This document shows positions 15,070 to 22,300 of a DNA stretch of 27,487 nucleotides, piece after piece. Made by a program: the position numbers and the translations under genes. The stretch spans positions 1 through 27,487 of the forward strand of contig BNUX01000037.1 in assembly GCA_025997675.1 (NCBI GenBank). Reading direction: 5' to 3'. Each line of letters begins with the position of its first letter. Within the stretch, counting starts at the first letter, position 1. The stretch is from Spirochaetia bacterium (GTDB lineage Bacteria; Spirochaetota; Spirochaetia; Treponematales; Breznakiellaceae). A model generated the notes under the pieces. That model was given only the letters and a program-made list of their open reading frames with translations, did no database searches and was not told the DNA's origin.

Positions 15070-16159
15070 CGTGAATATCTCTGTTAATTAAATTTCTACT
15101 GCCTCTAAATGTATTATATTTTACTTCCAGTATTTCAACTTTACCTACTCTATTTAACATATTTTTCATTTCACCAAGGTCGATATACCCTTCGGAATTA
15201 AAGGAAATTAAAACATATTTTGCTTTGATATTTGTAACCAACTCGGTCAACGATGCCAGCGCATGATTTTCTTTATTATAATTTGATCTATTCCAGTTTT
15301 CAGGAATTCCTGATATTTTACTGGTATTTTCAGGATACTTATAATTAAGTATTAAGTTAAGCATAAAATAATTGGAACCATAAGGGTGTTGATTATACGG
15401 CGGATCTAAATAAGCAATATCTACCTCCGGTACATCCTTAATAATTTGATTGGAGTCGCCATTATAAACAAGTACATCTGAATAATAGCTACTGAATATT
15501 GGGAAAGGCAATTTAATATTTCCAGTAATACGAAATAAAGCGTTTTGATTTTTTCCGCCAAATTGGCCTATTCCAGTTTCTTTGTTTTTATAAAACCCTT
15601 TAAATACACCTGAAGTGTTAGCATGTATTGAGGCCTCTGACAATAACGGTGCAATAAAATATTTTTGATATGGTTTTGGAATAGTTTCAATGTATTGGCG
15701 TGCAGTATCTATATACATTGCATTCCTAATAGTATAAAACACTCTATCTTCCACTCGTATATTTTTCTCATCCTTTGGAGCATATAATTCCGAAATAATG
15801 CCTTCCTGTAAATTTTCAGGAATTAAATAATTATTGAGTTCATTATAATACCCTTTTAATTTAGTAATATTTAAATCATCCTCATTTGATAAATAGCATT
15901 GATTAATAAGGGTTGAGTATTTTTCCAGGTCATTGACTAGTAACAGATCGGAATATTGTTTAAAATATCTAGCAACAATGCCGGAGCCGCTAAAAACATC
16001 AAACATGGTCAATTTGTTCTTATTTACCCTGTTCTGTACTTTCCTGACCCCTTTCCCTATAAAATCCAACAATGAACGCTTATTTCCTATATAAGTAATT
16101 AGTTGTTGGGTCAAAAATTCCTCATTTTCTGTGTCTATTAATAGTAACTGACCACTCAT
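15038..16159 (-). CDS. DNA N6-adenine methyltransferase, D12 class
   Basis: The 373-residue protein has ITYIGNKRSLLDFI at the N-terminus, the SAM-binding motif DVFSGSG (residues 54-60) and the catalytic motif DPPY (252-255) inside IAYLDPPYNQHPYGSNYF. This is the order of D12-class (Dam-like) adenine methyltransferases. TATAAT at 16171-16176 lies 11 bases upstream of the start, with a weak -35. It faces the MNT/HEPN genes and overlaps the HEPN end by 32 bases. It could be the protective half of a restriction system with the GIY-YIG gene or a solitary methylase. Base composition is AT-rich like the rest of the island. Confidence 0.88.
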   Translation of the reverse strand: MSGQLLLIDTENEEFLTQQLITYIGNKRSLLDFIGKGVRKVQNRVNKNKLTMFDVFSGSGIVARYFKQYSDLLLVNDLEKYSTLINQCYLSNEDDLNITKLKGYYNELNNYLIPENLQEGIISELYAPKDEKNIRVEDRVFYTIRNAMYIDTARQYIETIPKPYQKYFIAPLLSEASIHANTSGVFKGFYKNKETGIGQFGGKNQNALFRITGNIKLPFPIFSSYYSDVLVYNGDSNQIIKDVPEVDIAYLDPPYNQHPYGSNYFMLNLILNYKYPENTSKISGIPENWNRSNYNKENHALASLTELVTNIKAKYVLISFNSEGYIDLGEMKNMLNRVGKVEILEVKYNTFRGSRNLINRDIHVKEYLYLLEK

Positions 16160-16331
16160 ATTATCATGATATTATACTCTTAAAATTTAATAAAAAACCA
16201 ATAGAGAATAATAAAATATAAATAATGGGGTATAATGTCCGGCGCCTACAAACTCGCCGACTTTTTATCAGCCATGAAGCTTTATAAAGGGTATAGACGA
16301 GACTCCCTTCTAAGTTCATTATCAAACTACT

Positions 16332-17441
16332 ATGGACCATGCCGCAATCTTTGACCCGCTGATCTCCGCAGGCTACTCGGTACGCCTCCATAGTTTCAGC
16401 GCCCTGGATAGTTACATGGGACTGGCCCCCCTGCCCTTTACCCTGGCGGAAACCGGTGCGGATATCCCCGCCTTGGCCCGCCTCCTGGAGGGCCTCCGTT
16501 TCCCCGGCGTGGACATTGCCGATGGGGCTGTGGATGTGGATGGACAAAGCTGGTACTTCCGCTGTGTTGATCCCGATGATATCCGCCCACCGTCCTATGC
16601 CTTGCTGTCCCTCTCCCAGGACTGGACCACCAAATGCTTCCGGGACCCCCATTTTACCTATCCCCTGCTCCGCGGCATTGACCCCGGCGCTAACCGCTGC
16701 CAGGCCCTCATGGACGCCGCCCTCATCCTGGCCCGTTACGACGGCCATAGCGGCTCCATCTCCGCCCAAATCCTGCGGTCCTTGGCGAATCTTTCCGATG
16801 ATCTCCCCCCCAAGCCCGAAGCCCAGCGGCTCCTTCTGACCGGCTTGACGGTTTCTCCCCGCCCGGACCGGGGGCTGGAACTCCTCAAAGCCGCCGGGTT
16901 TATCCGGGAGTTCTGGCCGGAACTTGCCATTCTGGATGATGTGGATCACGCCAAGGAATTTCACCCCGAAGGTAATGTGTGGAAACATACCCTGGAAACC
17001 TTCCGGTACCGGAAAACTAATGATCTCCGGCTTTCCCTGGGGCTTCTGCTCCACGATGTGGGGAAGCCCCTGTCGGCCAGCGCCGGAAGCCACCGGTTCA
17101 ACGGTCACGCCGAGGTGGGCGCCCGGGCGGCCCGGAAATTCCTGGAACGCCTGGGATTCGATAGGACGTGTATAGAAGACATTTATTTTCTGGTGAAAAA
17201 CCACATGCTCCCCGCCGCCCTGCCCCGCTTGCCCCTGGTCAGGACCCGGGAAATCCTGGAATCTCCCCTGTTCCCCACCCTGCTGGAACTCTACCGCTGT
17301 GACGAATCCTCATCCTTCAAGGGCCTGGACGGGTACTACGAAAGCAGCGCCGCCTATCAGAGCTACCTGAAGAATCGCCGCAATCCCTACCGGTTCGCGG
17401 ACGGGAAGAAGATGGGGAAACAGGGTGTCCGGGGATATTGA
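16332..17441 (+). CDS. HD-domain protein related to CCA-adding enzymes
   Basis: The 369-residue protein has a metal-binding HD domain: KHTLETF (His219), LLLHDVGKP (His241-Asp242) and GHAEVGA. The run ELAILDDVDHAKEFHPEGNVWKHTL resembles the junction before the HD domain in tRNA nucleotidyltransferases. The N-terminal part (residues 1-150) sits where the nucleotidyltransferase head would be, but lacks the GSxxxG and DxD motifs. It is probably a phosphohydrolase-type relative, not a working CCA enzyme. No Shine-Dalgarno precedes ATG 16332, and an in-frame stop at 16311-16313 limits longer starts. It opens the GC-rich segment after the island. Confidence 0.7.
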   Translation: MDHAAIFDPLISAGYSVRLHSFSALDSYMGLAPLPFTLAETGADIPALARLLEGLRFPGVDIADGAVDVDGQSWYFRCVDPDDIRPPSYALLSLSQDWTTKCFRDPHFTYPLLRGIDPGANRCQALMDAALILARYDGHSGSISAQILRSLANLSDDLPPKPEAQRLLLTGLTVSPRPDRGLELLKAAGFIREFWPELAILDDVDHAKEFHPEGNVWKHTLETFRYRKTNDLRLSLGLLLHDVGKPLSASAGSHRFNGHAEVGARAARKFLERLGFDRTCIEDIYFLVKNHMLPAALPRLPLVRTREILESPLFPTLLELYRCDESSSFKGLDGYYESSAAYQSYLKNRRNPYRFADGKKMGKQGVRGY

Positions 17442-17504
17442 ATTATAGTGGGAAAAACGATAGCATAGCAAAACTAGGTACTTAATATAGTATTGGAGGC
17501 AGTG

Positions 17505-18371
17505 ATGGCGGATGTTGACTATGCCACCCTTAAAAAGGGCGGTTTTATGCGGCAAGTTCAGAAGGATCAATTTTCTCTGCGGCTCAAGGTGATTGGTGGT
17601 CAGGTTACGGCTGAACACCTCCGGAAAATTGGCGAGGTGGCGAAGAAATACGGCAAGGGCTATATTCATCTGACCAGCCGTCAGGGGGTGGAGATTCCCT
17701 TCATTTCACTCAAGGATATTGAGGATGTGAAGAAGGAACTCGCCTCCGGGGGGGTTAGTATCGGTGTGTGCGGGCCGCGGGTGCGGACGGTTACCGCCTG
17801 TCAGGGTTCGGCCATCTGTCCCTCAGGCGCCATCGAAACCACCACCTTAGCGGAAGAACTGGACGCCCGGTATTTTGGCCGGGAGCTGCCCCACAAATTC
17901 AAGATCGGCATCACGGGCTGCAGGAACAACTGCCTCAAGGCGGAGGAAAACGACCTGGGTATCAAGGGCGGTATAGCCCCCGAATGGAACAAGCAGGAGT
18001 GTACCGGGTGCGGCGTCTGTGAAGCGGTATGTCCCGTCAATGCGATAAAGGTCGATAAGGATGCATCGGCCCTCACCTTTACTGCGGCCGGTTGCGTCTA
18101 TTGCGGTAAATGCGTGAAGAGCTGTCCCGCTAACGCCTGGCAGGGCAAGAACGGCTACTTCCTTTCCTTTGGCGGTATGTTCGGCAACGAGATAAAGGAA
18201 GGGCTCCACTTGCTGCCTCTGCTCTTTGACAAGGAACAGGTGTTTAAGGCTGTGGACGCCACGGTTACATTCTACCAGAACAACGCCAAAGGCGGGGAAC
18301 GCTTGGGACGGACCCTCATCCGGCTCGGGGCGGAGGGTTTGAAAAAGGACGTCGAGGAGGCGGTGAAATGA
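17505..18371 (+). CDS. Siroheme sulfite/nitrite reductase-like protein
   Basis: The 288-residue protein begins with a ferredoxin-like reductase half-domain. The siroheme-4Fe4S ligands follow as Cys99-x5-Cys105 (CQGSAIC) and Cys139-x3-Cys143 (CRNNC). Two ferredoxin clusters come next, CTGCGVCEAVCP (from Cys166) and CVYCGKCVKSCP. This compact layout matches AsrC and small Dsr-like sulfite reductases of anaerobes; nitrite is an alternative substrate. GGAGG fixes ATG 17505 over a longer TTG frame. It overlaps the TusA-like gene by four bases (ATGA), and a ThiF/MoeB gene follows, which favours sulfite reduction with sulfur hand-off. No electron-donor subunit is in the window. Confidence 0.85.
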   Translation: MADVDYATLKKGGFMRQVQKDQFSLRLKVIGGQVTAEHLRKIGEVAKKYGKGYIHLTSRQGVEIPFISLKDIEDVKKELASGGVSIGVCGPRVRTVTACQGSAICPSGAIETTTLAEELDARYFGRELPHKFKIGITGCRNNCLKAEENDLGIKGGIAPEWNKQECTGCGVCEAVCPVNAIKVDKDASALTFTAAGCVYCGKCVKSCPANAWQGKNGYFLSFGGMFGNEIKEGLHLLPLLFDKEQVFKAVDATVTFYQNNAKGGERLGRTLIRLGAEGLKKDVEEAVK

Positions 18372-18619
18372 GTGACGCTGCGATTGACGCCAAGGTAGAC
18401 ATCACTAACGTTGTGTGCCCCGTAACCTTCGTCAAAACAAAGGTGGCCTTGGAAGAACTGGAGGATGGTCAGGTGTTGGAGGTTCGCCTTAACGATGGTG
18501 AGCCCATCCGGAATGTGCCCCGGAGTCTCAAGGATGAGGGGCATAAGGTAACCGGCGTTACTAAAACTGATGACGGAACCTGGCTCCTCACCGTGGTAAA
18601 AAGCGGACTGGTAAGCTAA
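18368..18619 (+). CDS. TusA-like sulfur carrier with modified CPxP motif
   Basis: The 83-residue protein matches the TusA/SirA fold: VDITNVVCPVTFVKTKVAL, then EVRLNDGEPIRNVPRSL and a final strand WLLTVV. The active-site Cys17-Pro18 is present, but the second Pro of CPxP is Thr. TusA proteins carry sulfur as persulfide on this Cys. The start overlaps the reductase stop (ATGA), and the ThiF/MoeB gene starts 11 bases after the stop with AAAGGAGGAG. The arrangement suggests it accepts reduced sulfur from the reductase. Confidence 0.83.
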   Translation: MSDAAIDAKVDITNVVCPVTFVKTKVALEELEDGQVLEVRLNDGEPIRNVPRSLKDEGHKVTGVTKTDDGTWLLTVVKSGLVS

Positions 18620-18630
18620 AGGAGGAGATC

Positions 18631-19473
18631 ATGGCATTTACGGATGAACAACTGGAGCGGTATTCCCGTCATATCATATTGAAGGAAGTGGGCGTTAAGG
18701 GACAGAAGAATCTGATGTCCGGCAAGGTTCTCATCATCGGCGCAGGGGGCCTGGGCGCTCCCGCCGCCATGTATCTCGCCGCCGCCGGTATAGGGACCAT
18801 CGGTATCGCCGACGCCGACAAGGTGGACCTCTCCAACCTCCAGCGGCAGATCATCCACAGCACCGCCGACGTGGGGAAGCGCAAGGTCCAGTCCGCAAAG
18901 GAAACCATGAACGCCATGAACCCCGACGTAAACGTGGTGACCTACTATGAGTGGATCAACTCCACCAACATTACCGATATCATCAAAGACCAGGATTACG
19001 ATTTCATCATCGACGGTACCGACAATTTCCCCATCAAGTTTCTCATCAACGATGCCTGCGTGATGCTGGGCAAGCCCTTCTCCCACGCCGGCATCATCCG
19101 CTTCCAGGGGCAGCTCATGACCTACCTCCCCGGCAAGGGCCCCTGCTATCGCTGCGTGTTCCGGAGCCCGCCGCCCCCGGACGCGGTACCCACCTGCCGT
19201 CAGGCGGGGGTCATCGGCGTCATGGGCGGGGTCATCGGCACCCTCCAGGCTACGGAGGCGATAAAGTACCTGCTGGGGATGGAGGGCCTCCTCAACGGCT
19301 GCCTGCTAACCTACAACGCCCTAACCGCAGAATTCCGCAAGGTGAAGCTGGCGGCAAACCACGACTGTCAGGTTTGCGGGACACGGCCCACCATCACTAC
19401 GCTGATCGATTACGAGCAGGCGGTGTGCGATTTGCGGGAGTATCATAATAGTATTACCCCAAGTACCCCTTAG
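18631..19473 (+). CDS. ThiF/MoeB/HesA-family adenylyltransferase
   Basis: The 280-residue E1-like enzyme has the ATP-binding loop IGAGGLGAP, DADKVDLSNLQRQIIHS, DGTDNFPIKF, two Zn-binding pairs (CYRC and CQVC) and the conserved PTCRQAG Cys loop. Such enzymes adenylate the C-terminal Gly of a small ubiquitin-like protein so that it can receive sulfur as a thiocarboxylate. No ThiS/MoaD-type carrier is present in the window. It ends the sulfur operon and its last 20 bases overlap the convergent asd gene. The rhodanese domain of some MoeB proteins is absent, in line with TusA or sulfide being the donor. Confidence 0.87.
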   Translation: MAFTDEQLERYSRHIILKEVGVKGQKNLMSGKVLIIGAGGLGAPAAMYLAAAGIGTIGIADADKVDLSNLQRQIIHSTADVGKRKVQSAKETMNAMNPDVNVVTYYEWINSTNITDIIKDQDYDFIIDGTDNFPIKFLINDACVMLGKPFSHAGIIRFQGQLMTYLPGKGPCYRCVFRSPPPPDAVPTCRQAGVIGVMGGVIGTLQATEAIKYLLGMEGLLNGCLLTYNALTAEFRKVKLAANHDCQVCGTRPTITTLIDYEQAVCDLREYHNSITPSTP

Positions 19474-20569
19474 CCTTCAGGAGTTCTGCGTTGAGTATCC
19501 CCCCCCCCGCAGCGCCCCGGACGGTGTTATGGGACACCGCGACAAAGCGGAAATCGAAGACATTACAAGGCCGCAGCCGTCCCACGGATACCGCCATGCC
19601 CTTGTCCTTATCCCGGTCCTTCCGCGGCTGGGGCCGGTTCGGCTCCTCCCGGATGATGATGGGTTGTTTGGGCGCCATGGGCAGGTCCAGTTCCTGGGGC
19701 AATGCCTTGAAACTGGTCCATATCCGCTTAATCTCGTCGATGGAGGGTTTCTTGGCGCCAAACTCCAGGCTGACACAAGCGGTGTGGCCGTCTATCACCG
19801 GTACCCGGTTACAGTGGGCGCTGATCGCAGGTCCGGCAGCATTAGTAAAACTGTTCCCGGTAATCGATCCCAGGATTTTCAACGGCTCCTGTTCGGTCTT
19901 TTCTTCCTCCCCCCCGATAAAGGGCACAATGTTATCAATAATATCCAGGCTCGGTACTCCGGGGTAGCCCGCACCGGAAATCGCCTGGAGGGTACTCACG
20001 ATGATCCGCTGCACCTCGTAGCCCGCCTGAAGCAGCGCCCAGAGGGGGGTCATGTAGCTCTGTATGGAACAGTTGGGCTTGACCGCGATAAAGCCCTTGT
20101 CCCAGCCCCGGTTTTTTTTCTGGATAGGGATGATATCCGCATGGTCCGGGTTTACCTCGGCGATGAGCATGGGAACGTCACCGGTCCAGCGATTTGCCGA
20201 GGCGTTGGACACCACGGGGATTCCCGCCGCTGCATAGCGTTCTTCCAGGTGTTTGATTTCGTCCTTCTCCATTTCCAGGGCGGAAAACACAAATGCTAAG
20301 TCCCCCCGCTTCACCGCCGCCATCGCCCGGGACACATCGTTGGCATCCTCCACGGTTAGTGATGCTACTGCGGGAGAATTCGGTCCCCCCAAGTCTCCCC
20401 TGGTAGCGTTCCAGCGCCCCCCCACCGCTTCCTGATACACCTTCCCCGCGCTCCGGGGGGATGCCGCCACATACCGCACCTCAAACCAGGGGTGGTTAGC
20501 CAGCAACGCAATGTACTGCTGCCCAACCATACCGGTGGCGCCCAATATTCCTACAGGAATCTTTTCCAT
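19454..20569 (-). CDS. asd: Aspartate-semialdehyde dehydrogenase
   Basis: Asd reduces aspartyl phosphate to aspartate semialdehyde with NADPH, the branch point for lysine/diaminopimelate, threonine and methionine. The 371-residue protein has GILGATGMVGQQY for cofactor binding, catalytic Cys167 in KPNCSIQSYM, ISGAGYPGV, and SAHCNRVPVIDGHTACV. The motifs fit the archaeal/fungal-type Asd branch more than the E. coli type. It lies 14 bases downstream of dapA, with AGGAGGAG between them, so the two form an operon. Its end overlaps the ThiF gene on the other strand. Confidence 0.93.
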   Translation of the reverse strand: MEKIPVGILGATGMVGQQYIALLANHPWFEVRYVAASPRSAGKVYQEAVGGRWNATRGDLGGPNSPAVASLTVEDANDVSRAMAAVKRGDLAFVFSALEMEKDEIKHLEERYAAAGIPVVSNASANRWTGDVPMLIAEVNPDHADIIPIQKKNRGWDKGFIAVKPNCSIQSYMTPLWALLQAGYEVQRIIVSTLQAISGAGYPGVPSLDIIDNIVPFIGGEEEKTEQEPLKILGSITGNSFTNAAGPAISAHCNRVPVIDGHTACVSLEFGAKKPSIDEIKRIWTSFKALPQELDLPMAPKQPIIIREEPNRPQPRKDRDKDKGMAVSVGRLRPCNVFDFRFVAVSHNTVRGAAGGGILNAELLKAKGYLG

Positions 20570-20583
20570 GATAACTCCTCCTC

Positions 20584-21513
20584 TTATTTCAACGTAATCC
20601 CCAACGCTTCCACCACCGCTCTAAGAGGCGGCTCGTTTTTCGTTTCCAGGGGACCCAGGGGAAGCCGCGTAGTACCCGAGGGAAGGCCCGCCCAGTTCAT
20701 CGCGGCTTTTATGGGAATCGGGTTGGTTTCGATGAAGGCGGTTTTGGCAAGGGGCAGCAACTCATAGTGCAGCCTCCTGCCTTCCTCGAAGTTCCCCTCA
20801 AGACAGGCCTTAACCAGGGCGGTAACTTTCTTTGGTATCAGGTTGGAGATCACCGAAATGATCCCGTCCCCCCCCAGGGCAATCAGGGGCAGGGTGAGGC
20901 CGTCATCCCCGGAAAGCACTACAAAGGGGTTCCCCGCAGCTTTCCGGGGCAGGGCTATCTCCCGGATAGTGTCCCCCATTTGGTTGATGTCCCCGGAAGC
21001 TTCCTTTACCCCGATAATGCCGGGAATTTCCGCCAGCCGTTTCATCAGCGCGATGGGGATGTTCCTGCCGGTGCGGGAACCGATGTTGTAGATCACCACG
21101 GGGATGCCCACTGCGGCGGCGGCCTCGAAGTGTTTGATAAGCCCCGTATCGTTGGGTTTATTGTAGTAGGGGGTCACCACCAGGGCGGCGTCGGCCCCCA
21201 GGTCTTTCGCCCGTTTGGTGTAGCCCACCATATGCTTTGTGTCGTTGGAACCGGTCCCCATAATCAGCGGAAGGCGCCCTTTAACCTCATCTACCGCTAT
21301 CCTAACGAGCTTTTCCTCTTCATCATCATCCATAGTCGGGGTTTCCCCGGTAGTTCCCAGGGGCACCAGACCGTTGATCCCCTCATCAATCTGGAATTTG
21401 ATGAGTTTCCTGAATCCCTCATAATCCACATCCCCGTTTTCCTTGAAGGGGGTGACCAGGGCGGTAAAGGCCCCGCGCAGCTTGGCGCAAAGCGCTTGTT
21501 GGGATTGACTCAT
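20584..21513 (-). CDS. dapA: 4-hydroxy-tetrahydrodipicolinate synthase
   Basis: DapA condenses pyruvate with aspartate semialdehyde, the first step specific to diaminopimelate and lysine. Motifs are GAFTALVTPFKENG, LGTTGETPT, VVTPYYNKP, VVIYNIGSRTGRN with the conserved Tyr, and the Schiff-base Lys170 in GVKEASGD. I start at ATG 21513 (MSQSQQ, 309 residues) because GGAG lies six bases upstream; in-frame starts at 21525 and 21570 would add residues not usual for the family. No clear promoter is seen between the vapC-like gene and this start. It is followed by asd. Confidence 0.93.
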   Translation of the reverse strand: MSQSQQALCAKLRGAFTALVTPFKENGDVDYEGFRKLIKFQIDEGINGLVPLGTTGETPTMDDDEEEKLVRIAVDEVKGRLPLIMGTGSNDTKHMVGYTKRAKDLGADAALVVTPYYNKPNDTGLIKHFEAAAAVGIPVVIYNIGSRTGRNIPIALMKRLAEIPGIIGVKEASGDINQMGDTIREIALPRKAAGNPFVVLSGDDGLTLPLIALGGDGIISVISNLIPKKVTALVKACLEGNFEEGRRLHYELLPLAKTAFIETNPIPIKAAMNWAGLPSGTTRLPLGPLETKNEPPLRAVVEALGITLK

Positions 21514-21582
21514 GTCATGCTCCATCTTTGTAGGTTGTACGGCGTAGAGGCCGTGGGGATAGTATTCCATAAAAGGGGGCGG

Positions 21583-22023
21583 TCAAACAAGGGGGGCGGC
21601 CCCTAGCCGCCTCAAAAATGGATTTTTTATCTTAACCCCATTAATTATTTGTCCATCATTTAAATCTTCTGTTATTAATTCTGTACAATGAGCAGATTCT
21701 GACGCTGCTATTAATAATGCATCCCAAAATGATATTTTAGACATAATACTTATATCTATTCCCCGTTCAATTATTGCGGATCCATTTTGTACTACTTCAA
21801 TATTTTCAATGTAATTATGCACATACCCTTTTATCTTTAAAGGTTTCATATGTAATTTAATTGTACAAGCATTATAAAATTCCTGCAATATTTGAGTTGA
21901 TATAACGGCTACATCATTAAAAATAGCCTCCTTTACTATTTTTCTGGCTATCATTTGTTTATTTTTGTCGAATTTGTCTACGGTGTATACAAGTATATTC
22001 GTATCTATAAATACTTTATCCAC
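21583..22023 (-). CDS. vapC: PIN-domain toxin (VapC-like)
   Basis: The 146-residue protein has the PIN ribonuclease pattern: VFIDTNILVY at the N-terminus (first Asp), a Glu in ILQEFYN, SFWDALLIAAS and a late acidic ITEDLNDG. VapC toxins cut specific RNAs, often tRNA or rRNA. The start is GTG at 22023, overlapping the antitoxin stop by eight bases (GTGGATAA), an arrangement typical of vapBC; a longer frame inside the antitoxin gene is not credible. It lies immediately upstream of dapA on the same strand, with no terminator seen between them. Confidence 0.82.
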   Translation of the reverse strand: MDKVFIDTNILVYTVDKFDKNKQMIARKIVKEAIFNDVAVISTQILQEFYNACTIKLHMKPLKIKGYVHNYIENIEVVQNGSAIIERGIDISIMSKISFWDALLIAASESAHCTELITEDLNDGQIINGVKIKNPFLRRLGAAPLV

Positions 22024-22240
22024 GATACAACTCTTCCCTTGTCCATTTTTTCCCTTTCGAGTTTGCATTTTCTTTATCAATGTCTTTAAACATTTCATCT
22101 AACCAGTCTTTAGATGTATGCCTAACTGTTTTTTCTAAAGATTTCCTTACCAGGGCATTAAAAGACAAATTATGTCTTTTTGCATACTCTCTCCCCAAAA
22201 CAATAATTTCCTCGTCCATTGCCAAGGTAATATTCTTCAT
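22016..22240 (-). CDS. vapB: VapB-type antitoxin
   Basis: The 74-residue protein opens with ITLAMDEEIIVLGREYAKRHNLSFNALVRKSLE, typical of ribbon-helix-helix DNA-binding antitoxins. A C-terminal charged tail (LDEMFKDIDKENAN) should wrap the PIN toxin. A TTGACA/TATTAT promoter with a 17-bp palindrome over the -10 box lies just upstream, fitting autorepression by the complex. AGAGG before the ATG supports the start. Confidence 0.82.
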   Translation of the reverse strand: MKNITLAMDEEIIVLGREYAKRHNLSFNALVRKSLEKTVRHTSKDWLDEMFKDIDKENANSKGKKWTREELYRG

Positions 22241-22253
22241 TTTTAAGCCTCTT

Positions 22254-22287
22254 TACACATAATACGTGTATTTTTTGATTTTGTCAA
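22254..22287 (-). promoter_or_regulatory. vapB promoter with overlapping operator
   Basis: On the minus strand TTGACA (22282-22287) and TATTAT (22259-22264) are 17 bases apart. A 17-bp palindrome at 22254-22270 (TACAC, 7-base centre, GTGTA, with matching inner bases) covers the -10 box and is a likely antitoxin binding site. Confidence 0.78.
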
Positions 22288-22300
22288 GCATTTTTTATAA

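Noticed and set aside
16235..16354. 39-residue plus-strand frame beginning MSGAYKL
   Set aside because: It follows a TATAAT by chance, has no ribosome binding site or recognisable match, and runs into the HD gene out of frame.
16164..17204. 346-residue minus-strand frame
   Set aside because: It lies opposite the HD-domain gene, whose motifs are real; the minus product shows no recognisable family.
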